Shown: positions 29,021 through 38,228, counted from the first letter of the stretch. The stretch is DNA of 64,000 nt from Peribacillus sp. ACCC06369 (GCF_030348945.1 NZ_JAUCEN010000002.1:3906001-3970000), one strand, 5' to 3'. Numbers and translations: made by a program. The notes: a model not told the origin generated them from the letters alone.

Positions 29021-30400
29021 TTATTCACTTACAAGTTTTTCCGCTTTTTCAATCGCGAGCAACACTTGGGCAAAACCTGTACCGCCCGCACTGTTACGGC
29101 GTTTAACGGCTTCGTATGGGTTTAATGCATCGTAAATATCTTGTTCAAACAACTCGGAAGCTTCCTGGAATTGTTCAATGCTTAGGTCCACTAAATAGCA
29201 GCCCTTCTGGACACAGAACAATACAAGTTTCCCGACCACTTCGTGCGCCTTACGGAAAGGCATTCCCTTTGAAGCTAGGTAATCAGCTAATTCCGTCGCA
29301 TTCGAGAAGTCATTTCTTGTTGCTTTTTCCATGACGTCCGTTTTCACTTTCATTGTCGAAATCATGCCGGCAAATATTTTAAGTGAACCAACAATGGTCT
29401 TAACCGTATCAAAAACGCCTTCTTTATCTTCTTGCATATCTTTGTTATAAGCAAGCGGCAGTCCTTTCAAAACAGTCAATAACCCCGTTAAATTACCATA
29501 AACCCGTCCTGTTTTACCACGGATCAATTCCGCCATATCAGGGTTTTTCTTTTGCGGCATGATGCTGCTTCCCGTTGAAAACGCATCATCCAATTCAACG
29601 AATTGGAATTCCTGGCTTGACCAAAGGATGATTTCTTCGCTGAAACGGGATAAATGCATCATCATCGTCGCACTGTTGCTCATGAATTCAATGGCAAAGT
29701 CACGATCACTTACCGCATCAAGGCTGTTTTCGTAAATTCCGTCAAACCCCAATAGCTCGGCACTGAGCGCACGGTCAATCGGGAAAGTCGTCCCAGCTAA
29801 TGCCCCAGCACCCAATGGAGAAACATTGATCCTTTTGAAACTCTCGGTGAAGCGCTGCTTATCACGCTCAAGCATCCAAAAATAAGCCATTAAATGGTGG
29901 GCAAATGAAATGGGCTGTGCACGCTGCAAATGTGTATAACCTGGAATTAGCGTTTCCACATTTTTCTTGGATTGTCCCAAAATCGCTATTTGCAGGTCAT
30001 TGATGAGCTCCAGAATCACTTTCGTTTGATTCCGCATATACAGATGAAGATCGGTTGCAACTTGGTCATTACGACTTCTTCCTGTATGAAGCTTTCCGCC
30101 AACTGGACCGATTTCGCTTATGAGCATACTTTCCAGGTTAAGATGGATATCTTCCATCTCAACCTTAAAAGTCAATTCACCCTTCTCAGCTTTTCCCTGT
30201 AAACTTTTCAGACCTGCAATGATCTGATCAGCATCTTCTTCAGGTAAAATGCTGCATTGCTTTAACATGGTTACATGAGCTAAACTCCCTTGAATATCTT
30301 CAAGCACAAGTTCCTGATCAAAGGAAATGGAAGCTCCAAATTCATCTACCCATTCTTCGGCAGATTTCGTGAATCTTCCTCCCCAAAGCTTGCTGCTCAC
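29021..30400 (-). CDS. argH: Argininosuccinate lyase
   Basis: Last step of arginine synthesis, argininosuccinate to arginine and fumarate. 459 residues. Seen: [57 protein letters not shown] with the catalytic histidine, and the fumarase/lyase superfamily signature [15 protein letters not shown] with the catalytic serine. GTG start at 30400 overlaps the argG stop (GTGA), so the two are translationally coupled. Confidence 0.97.
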   Translation of the reverse strand: MSSKLWGGRFTKSAEEWVDEFGASISFDQELVLEDIQGSLAHVTMLKQCSILPEEDADQIIAGLKSLQGKAEKGELTFKVEMEDIHLNLESMLISEIGPVGGKLHTGRSRNDQVATDLHLYMRNQTKVILELINDLQIAILGQSKKNVETLIPGYTHLQRAQPISFAHHLMAYFWMLERDKQRFTESFKRINVSPLGAGALAGTTFPIDRALSAELLGFDGIYENSLDAVSDRDFAIEFMSNSATMMMHLSRFSEEIILWSSQEFQFVELDDAFSTGSSIMPQKKNPDMAELIRGKTGRVYGNLTGLLTVLKGLPLAYNKDMQEDKEGVFDTVKTIVGSLKIFAGMISTMKVKTDVMEKATRNDFSNATELADYLASKGMPFRKAHEVVGKLVLFCVQKGCYLVDLSIEQFQEASELFEQDIYDALNPYEAVKRRNSAGGTGFAQVLLAIEKAEKLVSE

Positions 30401-31602
30401 ACTGTCACCTTCTTGCTATTGACCATGCTGTTCACTTTCGTTGGAAGTCCCCATAACTTAATGAAACCAACTGCTGCATCATGATCGAATTCGTCAGCTT
30501 TTGTATAGGTAGCCAATTTTTCGTCATATAGGGAGTACTCTGATTTTCTTCCTTCAACAATCGCATGACCTTTGAATAGTTTCACACGGACTGTACCAGT
30601 TACATTCACTTGTGTTTCTTTCAGGAAAGCAGCCAATGCTTTTTGAAGCGGGGAGAACCAAAGTCCTTCATATATCAATTCAGTCATTTTCTTCTCGATC
30701 ACCGGTTTGAAGTGAGCCAATTCTTTTACAAGCGTGATATCTTCAAGTTCCTTATGTGCAGCTATCAATGTCATCGCACCGGGTGCTTCATAGACTTCAC
30801 GTGATTTGATTCCTACTAATCTATTTTCCACGTGGTCGATACGTCCAACTCCGTGTTTACCGGCAATTTGATTCAGTTCAACAATCAAGTCAGCCAATTT
30901 ATAGTTTTTGTCATTCAATGTAACCGGCACACCTTGTTCAAAACCAATTTCAATGATATCAGCAGTATCTGGCGCAGTTTCAAGGCTTGCAGTCAAATCA
31001 TACGCTTCTTCCGGTGGAGCTGCCCATGGATCTTCCAGGATTCCACATTCGTTACTTCTTCCCCAAAGGTTTTGGTCAATCGAGAATGGACTTGCCAAGC
31101 CGATCGGAACAGGAATGCCATTTTTCGCTGCATATTCAATCTCCTCTTCACGGGACCATTTCCAGTCACGAACAGGTGCAAGAACTTGTAAATTAGGATT
31201 CAATGCCGAGATGGATACTTCGAAACGCACTTGGTCATTTCCTTTTCCCGTACAACCGTGCGCAACGGCTACCGCGTTTTCCGCTTCAGCCACTTCCACT
31301 AATTTCTTAGCGATCAGCGGACGTGATAAAGCTGATACCAAAGGATATTTCCCTTCATACAAAGTATGTGCCTGAAGAGCCATCAACGCGTATTCATCAG
31401 CGAATTCGTCCTTCGCATCAATTACATAAGAACTTACCGCACCGACAGTGATCGCTTTTTCTTTAATGAAGTCCAAATCTTTCCCTTCACCGACATCCAA
31501 GCAGCATGCCACAACTTCGTACCCTTGATCTTGTAACCATTTAATTGCAACGGAAGTATCCAAACCTCCGGAATATGCTAAAACAACTTTTTGATTTTTC
31601 AT
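30397..31602 (-). CDS. argG: Argininosuccinate synthase
   Basis: Joins citrulline and aspartate with ATP. 401 residues. The PP-loop [18 protein letters not shown] at the N-terminus, [35 protein letters not shown], the [11 protein letters not shown] region and [18 protein letters not shown] are diagnostic. Start ATG 31602 is chosen because GAAAGGACG lies 7 bp before it; ATG 31608 is too close. First gene of argGH, with a promoter and two ARG boxes just upstream, so repression by the arginine regulator AhrC/ArgR is expected. Confidence 0.97.
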   Translation of the reverse strand: MKNQKVVLAYSGGLDTSVAIKWLQDQGYEVVACCLDVGEGKDLDFIKEKAITVGAVSSYVIDAKDEFADEYALMALQAHTLYEGKYPLVSALSRPLIAKKLVEVAEAENAVAVAHGCTGKGNDQVRFEVSISALNPNLQVLAPVRDWKWSREEEIEYAAKNGIPVPIGLASPFSIDQNLWGRSNECGILEDPWAAPPEEAYDLTASLETAPDTADIIEIGFEQGVPVTLNDKNYKLADLIVELNQIAGKHGVGRIDHVENRLVGIKSREVYEAPGAMTLIAAHKELEDITLVKELAHFKPVIEKKMTELIYEGLWFSPLQKALAAFLKETQVNVTGTVRVKLFKGHAIVEGRKSEYSLYDEKLATYTKADEFDHDAAVGFIKLWGLPTKVNSMVNSKKVTV

Positions 31603-31618
31603 TTTCATCGTCCTTTCG

Positions 31619-31696
31619 TATGAATAAAAATTCATCGTTTGTTATTTTTATTCAATCTATGATTAGTACTTTATCATCTTTATTAAAGGAATACAA
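31619..31696 (-). promoter_or_regulatory. argGH promoter with two ARG boxes
   Basis: Minus strand: TTGTAT (31696-31691), 17 bp, TAAAGT (31673-31668). Downstream are ATTGAATAAAAATAAC (31656-31641) and the palindromic ATGAATAAAAATTCAT (31620-31635), both close to the ARG box CATGAATAAAAATKCAAK bound by AhrC/ArgR in Bacillus. Placement between the start of transcription and the argG ribosome site fits repression by arginine. Confidence 0.8.
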
Positions 31697-31815
31697 GGGG
31701 TATTTTAAAGATTTCGCTAAAAAATCCGTTAATATTTTAAGGGAATTCACACATTGGATGCTTACGCAAGAATATAGTAAACTAGGAGTATTAATAATCG
31801 AATAATGGAGGGAAT

Positions 31816-32130
31816 ATGAAAGAACTATTTACTTATGATGAACGGCTTGGCATCCCCATTCCTGATTTCAACCTGGAGTGGGATGAATATACAAAAGGCG
31901 AGCAACAGCAAATACTCGTACATTGGGAGAATATCCGGGGGAGCATCCCCGACCGCATCAAGGAACTGGAATCCACCATTAACCGAAAGCAGTTTCAGCT
32001 CTCCGATGAGAGTAATTTCACCAAATCATGCCAGCTCAATTCCGAAATTGCCGAACTGGCTTCCATCATCAATGATTTATGGCTTTGGTATCGTGCCAAT
32101 CAAGCCGTGAGTGAAAAGATGCATAATTAA
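31816..32130 (+). CDS. Small soluble protein of unknown function
   Basis: 104 residues, no membrane segment. The centre (about 40-85, WENIRGSIPDRIKELESTIN to SEIAELASIINDLWLWYR) is strongly helical and could form a coiled-coil hairpin; the N-terminus holds Pro/Asp-rich TYDERLGIPIPDFNLEWDEY. TGGAGGG precedes ATG 31816 by 5 bp and a strong terminator follows, so it looks like a real single gene. It is transcribed away from argG. I do not recognise the family. Confidence 0.75.
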   Translation: MKELFTYDERLGIPIPDFNLEWDEYTKGEQQQILVHWENIRGSIPDRIKELESTINRKQFQLSDESNFTKSCQLNSEIAELASIINDLWLWYRANQAVSEKMHN

Positions 32131-32143
32131 GGCCTATTCCATG

Positions 32144-32178
32144 CAAAAAAAGCCACAGTTTAAAACTGTGGCTTTTTT
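32144..32178. terminator. Bidirectional terminator behind the small gene at 31816 and moaB
   Basis: AAAAAAAGCCACAGTTT and AAACTGTGGCTTTTTTT form a near-perfect stem with a 2-4 nt loop; T runs in both directions. Confidence 0.92.
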
Positions 32179-32188
32179 TGCATCCCTC

Positions 32189-32701
32189 TTATAAATCCTT
32201 CCGAAGTTCACCAACGACATGTCCCAATTCCGGGAGAATCAATTTATTCATTGCAAGCCGAACCGCCCCTGATGAGCCTGGGGTGGAAAAAACCGCTTTG
32301 TTGTTCACGACTCCGGCATTAGCCCTGGATAGAATGGCGGCCGAACCGATATCCTCTTGATAGCTGAGCATTCGGAAAATCTCGCCAAAACCGGGAATTT
32401 CCTTGGTCATCAATTCTTTGACCGCCTCGATTGTTACATCCCTTTTAGCAATGCCAGTGCCTCCATTTGTTAAGATGACATCGACCTTACTGCTTTGGCA
32501 GCCAGAAGTGACCGCATCTTGAATCGCTTCCCGCTCATCTTTTACTATTTCATATTCCGTAACTTCATGCCCATTCGTTTTCAATAATTCCATCATCAGT
32601 GCTCCGCTTTTATCCGTTTCTTCATTACGCGTATCGCTAACGGTTATCACCTTGCAGCGAACTGCCTCCGTGATGGCTTTTTTATGATTCTTGACACTCA
32701 T
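32189..32701 (-). CDS. moaB: Molybdenum cofactor biosynthesis protein MoaB
   Basis: MogA/MoaB-type protein, 170 residues, expected to adenylylate molybdopterin before metal insertion. Seen: VITVSDTRNEETDKSGALM at the N-terminus, VDVILTNGGTGIAKRDVTIEA in the middle, GFGEIFRMLSYQEDIGSAAILSRA, and the C-terminal STPGSSGAVRLAMNKLI. ATG overlaps the stop codon of the EcsC-family gene by one base (TAATG), so they are translated together. The moaB-ackA neighbourhood is as in B. subtilis. Confidence 0.95.
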   Translation of the reverse strand: MSVKNHKKAITEAVRCKVITVSDTRNEETDKSGALMMELLKTNGHEVTEYEIVKDEREAIQDAVTSGCQSSKVDVILTNGGTGIAKRDVTIEAVKELMTKEIPGFGEIFRMLSYQEDIGSAAILSRANAGVVNNKAVFSTPGSSGAVRLAMNKLILPELGHVVGELRKDL

Positions 32702-33540
32702 TATTCATCAGCCTTCTTCTCCTGTAAATACCTATATTGATAGAATTTCTGGGCAAATCCACTGACACTCCGGGTCATTTGATAATTGGACCCAGCCCCG
32801 ATGGCCATGCTGATGAACGGTATGCCCCGAAACAGTTTTTTTCGAAAGACAGTAATGGATACGGCTTTCATCAGCTGCTTCAGCGGCTGTTCCATCCAGC
32901 TTGGATTCGTTAGTTCCTCGATTCCTAAATAAAAATAGTCATCTTCTGCGTTCTGGACTTCCCGAATCAATTCTTCCCAGGCTATTCCTTGGAGTCTCTT
33001 TGGCATCGCTCCTGCATTGAATACCTTAAGAGCCATCATCATTTCAAAAGGTGTATTCACCTCAACACCATAAGACATCGCAATCAGCTGTACCGTCCTG
33101 ACATTGATGACCGTCATGGCCGGAATATCACTCCCTAGCAGGAGAAGGCCTCCTGATCCGCTTATCCCACCTTGTGCAAATGAATATAAGCGATGCTTAG
33201 CGATATGCTGGTTGGCTATGTAATTCAACTGATCGATCGATAAGAGATTCAAGTCACTCAGCGTTTCGATATCTTCATTAAACACACGCGCAGATGCTAA
33301 AGTCCGCTCTCTTGCATCTATTTGAACTTGTGAGCTCTGAACCATGGCATGCAAATGAAAAAGCCAGGTATCCAGCTTTTCAAAAAACTGTTGTTGGACG
33401 TTTTCCGGAAGCAGGGCAAACCCCTGCTCTAACCATTTATCATACAATGCAGCCAGATCCGTTGGCTCATACTGATAAAGATTTTCCTGCCATTCACTAA
33501 TTTCATTCCAAATTTCCATTTCCCGATTCGTGAATTCCAT
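32701..33540 (-). CDS. EcsC family protein
   Basis: 279 residues. The first 90 residues are helical and acidic; the rest matches the EcsC fold, with a hydrophobic Gly/Leu-rich stretch (about 123-145, GGISGSGGLLLLGSDIPAMTVINVR) and a second near the C-terminus (GIPFISMAIGAGSNYQMTRSV). EcsC is the third protein of the ecsABC export locus in B. subtilis and members are found elsewhere alone; biochemical role unknown. ATG follows AGGAGGCTTGATGC. Coupled to moaB by TAATG, an arrangement whose functional sense is unclear. Confidence 0.85.
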   Translation of the reverse strand: MEFTNREMEIWNEISEWQENLYQYEPTDLAALYDKWLEQGFALLPENVQQQFFEKLDTWLFHLHAMVQSSQVQIDARERTLASARVFNEDIETLSDLNLLSIDQLNYIANQHIAKHRLYSFAQGGISGSGGLLLLGSDIPAMTVINVRTVQLIAMSYGVEVNTPFEMMMALKVFNAGAMPKRLQGIAWEELIREVQNAEDDYFYLGIEELTNPSWMEQPLKQLMKAVSITVFRKKLFRGIPFISMAIGAGSNYQMTRSVSGFAQKFYQYRYLQEKKADE

Positions 33541-33582
33541 GCATCAAGCCTCCTATGTACAGAATTGGTGGATTCTCCCTTA

Positions 33583-33609
33583 AGTATACCATAGAGGACG
33601 GCTTTTCAA
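33583..33609 (-). promoter_or_regulatory. Promoter of the EcsC-family gene and moaB
   Basis: Minus strand TTGAAA (33609-33604), 15 bp, then TATACT (33588-33583) with extended TG (TGGTATACT). The spacer segment AGCCGTCCTCT is duplicated further upstream (complement of 33680-33690). Confidence 0.55.
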
Positions 33610-33779
33610 GAATAGATGATGGGGATCCAGAGTTCAAGAGGATGGGTTTCATGAAAGATATCCATAAAGAAAAGCCATAAGAGGACGGCTATTGGGGGTG
33701 AAATCATTTGAATCGCCGCATTCATAGAAAAGACCCCCTTACCAGAGGATTGATAGGTAAGGAGATCCTAATAAAAAAA

Positions 33780-34982
33780 TCAGGAAGTCATGTTTTCCAA
33801 AGCTATTTTCATGGTATCCCTGACAATCATGATTTCTTCATTAGTTGGGATGACCATAACTTTCACGGGGGAATAAGGTGTATTGATGAACGCTTCCTTA
33901 CCCGAAGTGCGATTGAGATCCTTATCCCAATATACCCCCATGAATTCAAGTCCCTCCAAGATTTTCCCCCTAATGGTTTGACTGTTTTCACCGATGCCCG
34001 CTGTAAAAATGATGCCGTCCACACCTCCCATTTTAGCTGAATAGGAGCCTATGTACTTATGAATCCGATCTGCAAACACTTCAAGTGCGAGTTCAGCACG
34101 CTCATTGCCTTTATCCGCTTCAACCTGAATATCGCGCAGGTCGCTGGAAAATCCTGAAAGGGCTAGGATTCCGCTTTTCTTATTCAGGACATCCAACACT
34201 TCATCTGCTGTTTTTCCCGTCTTCTCCATGATATAAGGAATCAGCGCAGGGTCAATGTTGCCTGAACGCGTTCCCATTGTAACACCCGCCAATGGTGTAA
34301 ATCCCATTGATGTATCAATCGATTTACCGCCCTTTATGGCAGTAATGCTTGCACCATTCCCTAAATGGCAGGATAACAAGCGAAGCTGTTCTATTGGGCG
34401 GCCAATCATTTCGGCAGCCCGCTGCGACACATATTTATGAGAAGTGCCATGAAACCCATACTTCCTTATTCCATAGTTTTCATAATATTCAAAGGGTAAG
34501 CTGTACAAATATGAACCCGCTTCCATCGTTTGATGAAAAGCAGTATCGAATACGGCAACCGCAGGAACATCACCAAGTATTTGCCTGAAGGCTTTGATTC
34601 CAGTGATATTGGCGGGATTATGAAGGGGTGCCAACTCGGAAAGCTTTTCGATTTCCTTGATTACGTCCTCCGTAATCAAGACGGAGTCACTGAACACCTC
34701 ACCACCATGCACAACCCGATGCCCTACGCCATCTATCTCTTCAAAGGAGTCAATGATGCGATGGTCAATCAGCTTTTTCAACAAAAGCCTTACAGCCACA
34801 TCATGATTGGGTATATGCACCGTTTCAGATACATTTTCGCCTTCGACGCTCAAAGTGAATGTGGAATTTTTCAAGCCGATCCGTTCTACAAGAACCTTGG
34901 TAATTACGTTTTCACTTGGCATCTCAAAAAGTTGAAACTTCAATGATGAGCTGCCAGCATTAATAGCCATGATTTTTGACAT
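33780..34982 (-). CDS. ackA: Acetate kinase
   Basis: Converts acetyl phosphate to acetate with ATP formation, the last step of overflow metabolism. 400 residues, ASKHA fold. Seen: phosphate-1 motif [101 protein letters not shown] and [12 protein letters not shown] 34982 has AAAGGAGCAGG before it. It lies behind ytxK, from which a strong terminator separates it. I searched the upstream 180 bp for a cre site and did not find a good one. Confidence 0.97.
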   Translation of the reverse strand: MSKIMAINAGSSSLKFQLFEMPSENVITKVLVERIGLKNSTFTLSVEGENVSETVHIPNHDVAVRLLLKKLIDHRIIDSFEEIDGVGHRVVHGGEVFSDSVLITEDVIKEIEKLSELAPLHNPANITGIKAFRQILGDVPAVAVFDTAFHQTMEAGSYLYSLPFEYYENYGIRKYGFHGTSHKYVSQRAAEMIGRPIEQLRLLSCHLGNGASITAIKGGKSIDTSMGFTPLAGVTMGTRSGNIDPALIPYIMEKTGKTADEVLDVLNKKSGILALSGFSSDLRDIQVEADKGNERAELALEVFADRIHKYIGSYSAKMGGVDGIIFTAGIGENSQTIRGKILEGLEFMGVYWDKDLNRTSGKEAFINTPYSPVKVMVIPTNEEIMIVRDTMKIALENMTS

Positions 34983-35111
34983 CCATCCTGCTCCTTTACT
35001 CTAAGATAGTACTTCCATTGTTCATTCCAACGACCGTGCAGTGTATTGTACAATCTTATCATGGCAAGTGGATTCAACCAAATATAATGAAAAATGAAAA
35101 AAACACTTTTT

Positions 35112-35155
35112 CAAAAAAAAAATGAAAGCCAATGCCTATGGCATCAGCTTTCATT
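35112..35155 (-). terminator. Terminator behind ytxK
   Basis: Minus strand GAAAGCTGATGCC and GGCATTGGCTTTC pair with few mismatches around ATA, followed by ten T (complement of 35113-35122). Confidence 0.88.
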
Positions 35156-35157
35156 GA

Positions 35158-36144
35158 CTATTTTTCCTCTTTAAACCAGTCATCCATCTGTTGCATGACA
35201 GACCTTGTCGCTTCAAAATCCGAAAGCTTCGGAAGTTGTACGAGCAGTGCCTTCTTCGGGGCTTCGATACCCTCTTTTTTCTTTTGAAGGATCAGGATGC
35301 TTTTCGCAGCCGCTTCACTTTTAAACATGGAAAGCGGCAGTTGCACCATCCCTTGGATATGTGTATGCTTCTTCAGGAAATCATTGAGTTTCGGCGCTTC
35401 CTCCGAGACGAACAAGTTATTCGGGACAATGAAGAATAGGTGTCCGCCATCCTTGACATGTTTAACACTTTGCTCAATAAACAAATGGTGTGCATACGAA
35501 TGTCCATTATCGGCCTTCAATTCATATTCAGCTGAACGCACATCATTCGGGTAATAACCAATCGGCAAATCACTGACCACAACATCCGAAGGATCGATGA
35601 AAAGCGGCTCCAAGCTGTCCTGGTTGAAAAATTGCACCGGATGTTCTTGCAGGTTGGCACCTGCATAAGCAAGCCTGATCAAGGTTTCATCAATCTCGAC
35701 ACCATATGATGCGATGCTTTTATCTGTAAGTTGATTCAAGATCGCAAATAGTAAGTTCCCCGTTCCGATGGCCGGATCGAGCATGACTAACTCTTTTTGA
35801 TCCTTGGTGAATTTACCGACTAAATAGCTGACGAACATGCCGACTGCATCCGGGGTCATATGATGATTCGGTTGAACACTCTGCTGCATGCCTTTTAAAA
35901 TAGCAAGCTGGTACGCTTTACGAATTGCTTCCTTCTCATATTTCTCAGGTGAAAAATCTGCATAATGCTTCACTAACCTTTTCTTCGATACTTCACTGAT
36001 TTCCTCCTGCAGGACTTTCCCTTGGAAGAAATTCTCGCCCGTTTCACCTAGGGCATCCAGATACGTACATGATAGTTCACTTTGCAATATTTGGGCTGTT
36101 TCATCAAATTCATAAAATAATTGTTCAACTGGGGTAGACTTCAC
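35158..36144 (-). CDS. ytxK: Class I SAM-dependent methyltransferase YtxK
   Basis: 328 residues, related to N6-adenine DNA methylases of type I systems but without a specificity or restriction partner here. Seen: N-terminal helices, HHMTPDAVGMFVSYLV, SAM motif I MLDPAIGTGNLLFAIL, the acidic YGVEIDETLIRLA, the motif IV region VVSDLPIGYYPND (a variant of the N/D-P-P-Y motif with Leu-Pro-Ile-Gly inserted), and HLFFIVPNNLF. GTG start with CAGGAGG 8-9 bp upstream. Neighbour of ackA as in B. subtilis. Target unknown. Confidence 0.88.
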   Translation of the reverse strand: MKSTPVEQLFYEFDETAQILQSELSCTYLDALGETGENFFQGKVLQEEISEVSKKRLVKHYADFSPEKYEKEAIRKAYQLAILKGMQQSVQPNHHMTPDAVGMFVSYLVGKFTKDQKELVMLDPAIGTGNLLFAILNQLTDKSIASYGVEIDETLIRLAYAGANLQEHPVQFFNQDSLEPLFIDPSDVVVSDLPIGYYPNDVRSAEYELKADNGHSYAHHLFIEQSVKHVKDGGHLFFIVPNNLFVSEEAPKLNDFLKKHTHIQGMVQLPLSMFKSEAAAKSILILQKKKEGIEAPKKALLVQLPKLSDFEATRSVMQQMDDWFKEEK

Positions 36145-36333
36145 TTATTTATTCCTCCTGTTTTCTTCTGTCCCTATTTTAAAGGTAAGAAGAAAGAGAT
36201 ACAAGCCGGACGCCCTACTTATCAACCTTCGTTTGTTTAACGTACTGTTTTCCTATATGAAAGTCCGGATATAAGGAATCTCTCGCGCGCCACTTTTTTC
36301 AAAATTTTTAACCATGAGTAATTAAAAGGTAAA

Positions 36334-36556
36334 TGAAATACAGGGTGTACAATTTGGACGTTGATTTCCGCTCCAGGCACTCGCTTTCCGCGGGCGGCCT
36401 GGGAGCCTCCTCTCCAATCAACTTTGTTATAAAATTTAGATATAAACCATACCCGAGGAGTTGAAGATATTGCTTTGGGTCAGTTGGTTCGGGAACATCA
36501 TTTTATCACAGTTACGTTTTCCGAAGCCCTTTTGTCTACAAACTGAAATACAGGGT
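36334..36556. repeat. Hairpin-rich intergenic repeat element flanked by 13-bp direct repeats
   Basis: The core at 36360-36422 starts GTTGATT and ends AATCAAC (inverted 7-mers). Inside, CTCCAGGC (36371-36378) pairs with GCCTGGGAG (36397-36405, one bulged G), around CGCTTTCCGCGGGCG. It is far richer in GC than its surroundings. From memory, very similar sequences are scattered between genes in many Bacillus and Peribacillus genomes. The element lies between two exact copies of TGAAATACAGGGT (36334-36346 and 36544-36556). Confidence 0.6.
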
Positions 36557-36575
36557 TGTTGCCCTGTATTTTTTA
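36546..36575 (+). terminator. Terminator-like hairpin upstream of the QGFR-repeat gene
   Basis: AATACAGGG and CCCTGTATT pair around TTGTTG and are followed by TTTTATT on the plus strand. It uses the second copy of the 13-bp direct repeat as its left arm. No gene obviously ends here, so it may be an attenuator or a relic. Confidence 0.65.
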
Positions 36576-36634
36576 TTACTTGGAAAGGCTCAATGAATTC
36601 CCAAACAGAATACCATACAGGAGGTGGTGATCAT

Positions 36635-36952
36635 ATGGATAATGAATATCAATACTATCATGGGCCGGTTAATCCGATAAATCAGGAACATGATACACAG
36701 TCAGCAGATGAATTCAACAGGCAACAACAAGGATTTCAACAAGGTTTTAGACAAGGATTTCGGCAAGGGTATCGACAAGGGTATCGAGAAGGATTTCGAG
36801 CAGGGCAACAAGCGGGGTTTTTTCCAGGACCTCATCAAAGACAAATGCCGTCGTGGCCTAATGAAATTGACATAAAAGTTGGTACACCTAATGGTCAAGA
36901 GTGGTCTGGCAAGATTGTTTTACCACTAAATGGTCCGATTTTGGAGCCATAA
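36635..36952 (+). CDS. Small Gln/Gly/Arg/aromatic-repeat protein
   Basis: 105 residues, no membrane segment or signal peptide. Residues 31-61 are a run of four-residue units of the form Q-G-F/Y-R or a close variant (QQGFQQGFRQGFRQGYRQGY and on through EGFR), strongly basic and aromatic. The first 30 residues are acidic and Asn/Gln/Tyr-rich; the last 30 (about 75-105) look like a short beta-rich tail, IDIKVGTPNGQEWSGKIVLP. ATG 36635 has AGGAGGTGGTGATCAT upstream, an excellent ribosome site. Bacillus spore-coat and sporulation proteins often show such low-complexity repeats, but nothing here proves that. Family not recognised. Confidence 0.7.
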   Translation: MDNEYQYYHGPVNPINQEHDTQSADEFNRQQQGFQQGFRQGFRQGYRQGYREGFRAGQQAGFFPGPHQRQMPSWPNEIDIKVGTPNGQEWSGKIVLPLNGPILEP

Positions 36953-37012
36953 CAAAATCCAGCATATAATAAAAGGAACCTGTCAAAAAATAATACAACA
37001 CAATGCACTCTT

Positions 37013-37046
37013 AAAAACAAAAAACCGGGCACATTGCGCCCGGTTT
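37013..37046 (-). terminator. Terminator behind tpx
   Basis: AAACCGGGC (37022-37030) and GCCCGGTTT (37038-37046) form a 9-bp stem; on the minus strand TTTTTGTTTTT follows. Confidence 0.88.
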
Positions 37047-37061
37047 CTACTAATTTGCATC

Positions 37062-37562
37062 TTATTTTGCTGCTTTAGCCGCTTCGATTGCACCCTCGTA
37101 ATTTGGATGGTTAGTACCTTCACCAACATATTCTACATATGTGATTTCATCGTTGCTGTTCACAACGAATACAGAGCGTGCCAATAGACGAAGTTCTTGC
37201 ATGACAACTCCATAGGCTTCACCGAATGAAAGGTCACGGTGATCGGAAAGAACTTGAACATTGTCCAAGCCACTGGCAGCACACCAGCGTTTTTGCGCGA
37301 AAGGAAGATCGTTGCTGATCGTCAGTACTTTCACATTATCCAATTTTGCCGCTTCTTCATTGAATTTACGTGTCTGTGCATCACATACACCAGTATCCAC
37401 GGATGGAACTACGCTGATAATGCGGACAGAACCTTTGGAGTCGCTTAATGTAACCGGCGATAAGTCATTAGCCAATACTGTAAAATCAGGTGCTTTGTCC
37501 CCAACTTTTAGTTCTGATCCCACTAAAGTAATCGGGTTGTTTTTAAATGTAACTGAAGCCAT
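37062..37562 (-). CDS. tpx: Thiol peroxidase
   Basis: Atypical 2-Cys peroxiredoxin of 166 residues that reduces hydroperoxides using thioredoxin. The peroxidatic cysteine is in [17 protein letters not shown] and the resolving cysteine in [17 protein letters not shown], the normal Tpx spacing. ATG with AGGGAGGAATTATTA upstream. Monocistronic between the repeat-protein gene and ytfJ. Confidence 0.96.
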   Translation of the reverse strand: MASVTFKNNPITLVGSELKVGDKAPDFTVLANDLSPVTLSDSKGSVRIISVVPSVDTGVCDAQTRKFNEEAAKLDNVKVLTISNDLPFAQKRWCAASGLDNVQVLSDHRDLSFGEAYGVVMQELRLLARSVFVVNSNDEITYVEYVGEGTNHPNYEGAIEAAKAAK

Positions 37563-37703
37563 TAATAATTCCTCCCTTTTCTGCTATATGTACAAGCATA
37601 ATAATATTTGTTTTACCGGAATTTTGCAATTAATTGAATTGGGAAATGTGAATGGTGCTTGCAATGACATCCAAGCTTTTTATGGTGTAATGCAGACTGC
37701 AGC

Positions 37704-37731
37704 AAAAAAGAAAACTCGGCGGATGCCGAGT
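37704..37731 (-). terminator. Terminator behind ytfJ
   Basis: ACTCGGC (37714-37720) and GCCGAGT (37725-37731) with a 4-nt loop; minus strand continues TTTTCTTTTTT. Confidence 0.85.
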
Positions 37732-37736
37732 CGCTG

Positions 37737-38213
37737 TTAGAAATCTATATCCTGTTTAGGTTCTTGGTACCTCTTTACAGCTGGTTGACTGCTACCTTGA
37801 TTACTGCCTTGATTTTGATTACTGTCTTTCTTGGATAGCATGGACTGAATCTTATCGACGACTTGTGGAGCTAAATCCATCATTTTTTCGAGAAGGTGCG
37901 TCCCTTCATCCAGATGAATCATTTTCACGCCATGGGAACCGACAATCAAAAAGGCAATTGGTGTTATGGAAACCCCACCGCCGCTACCGCCTCCAAAAGG
38001 CTGCTTTGAATCACCTTGCTGACCTTGATGGTTTCCATCCATAACAAATTCGCTGCCACCGGCTGCAAAACCAAATCCAACTTTGGATACGGTTAAAATG
38101 ACACTTCCATCAGGAGTTTCCACCGGATCTCCGATGATCGTGTTCACATCGACCATTTCTTTCAGATTTTCCATCGCTTCTTTCATTAAACCTTGGATCG
38201 GATGATCTGACAT
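37737..38213 (-). CDS. ytfJ: Spore protein YtfJ (GerW family)
   Basis: 158 residues. Conserved core MENLKEMVDVNTIIGDPVETPDGSVILTVSKVGFGFAAGGSEF, a Gly-rich segment (GGGSGGGVSITPIAFLIV) and the C-terminal Ser/Gln/Asn-rich tail are typical of GerW/YtfJ. In B. subtilis GerW is made in the forespore and is needed for the GerA nutrient germination response. It is preceded by ytfI with only 15 bp between, so the two form an operon; ATG follows GAGGAATTTAA. Confidence 0.93.
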   Translation of the reverse strand: MSDHPIQGLMKEAMENLKEMVDVNTIIGDPVETPDGSVILTVSKVGFGFAAGGSEFVMDGNHQGQQGDSKQPFGGGSGGGVSITPIAFLIVGSHGVKMIHLDEGTHLLEKMMDLAPQVVDKIQSMLSKKDSNQNQGSNQGSSQPAVKRYQEPKQDIDF

Positions 38214-38228
38214 TTAAATTCCTCCACT

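Larger units (their letters stand above)
36145..36634. other. Intergenic region with a structured repeat, no gene called
   Basis: About 490 bp upstream of the QGFR-repeat gene. It holds a GC-rich hairpin element (36360-36422), two direct copies of TGAAATACAGGGT, and a plus-strand terminator. The frame of the downstream gene is open from 36461, but its start there has GAGGAG directly against TTG and an unusual composition, so I do not call it. Confidence 0.55.

Noticed and set aside
33708..34040. 110-codon plus-strand frame starting with a ribosome-site-like GGGGGTG
   Set aside because: Most of it is antisense to the highly conserved end of ackA; composition follows ackA codons on the other strand.
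34983..35110. Search for a cre site before ackA
   Set aside because: No sequence near the consensus with the central CG was found on either strand.
36461..36634. Possible upstream extension of the QGFR-repeat protein
   Set aside because: The upstream start has the ribosome site directly against the codon, the peptide spans a terminator-like hairpin, and a far better start exists at 36635.
36725..36815. Short tandem DNA repeats that might suggest a CRISPR array
   Set aside because: The repeats are 12-bp-like, contiguous and encode the QGFR units; there are no spacers and no cas genes.
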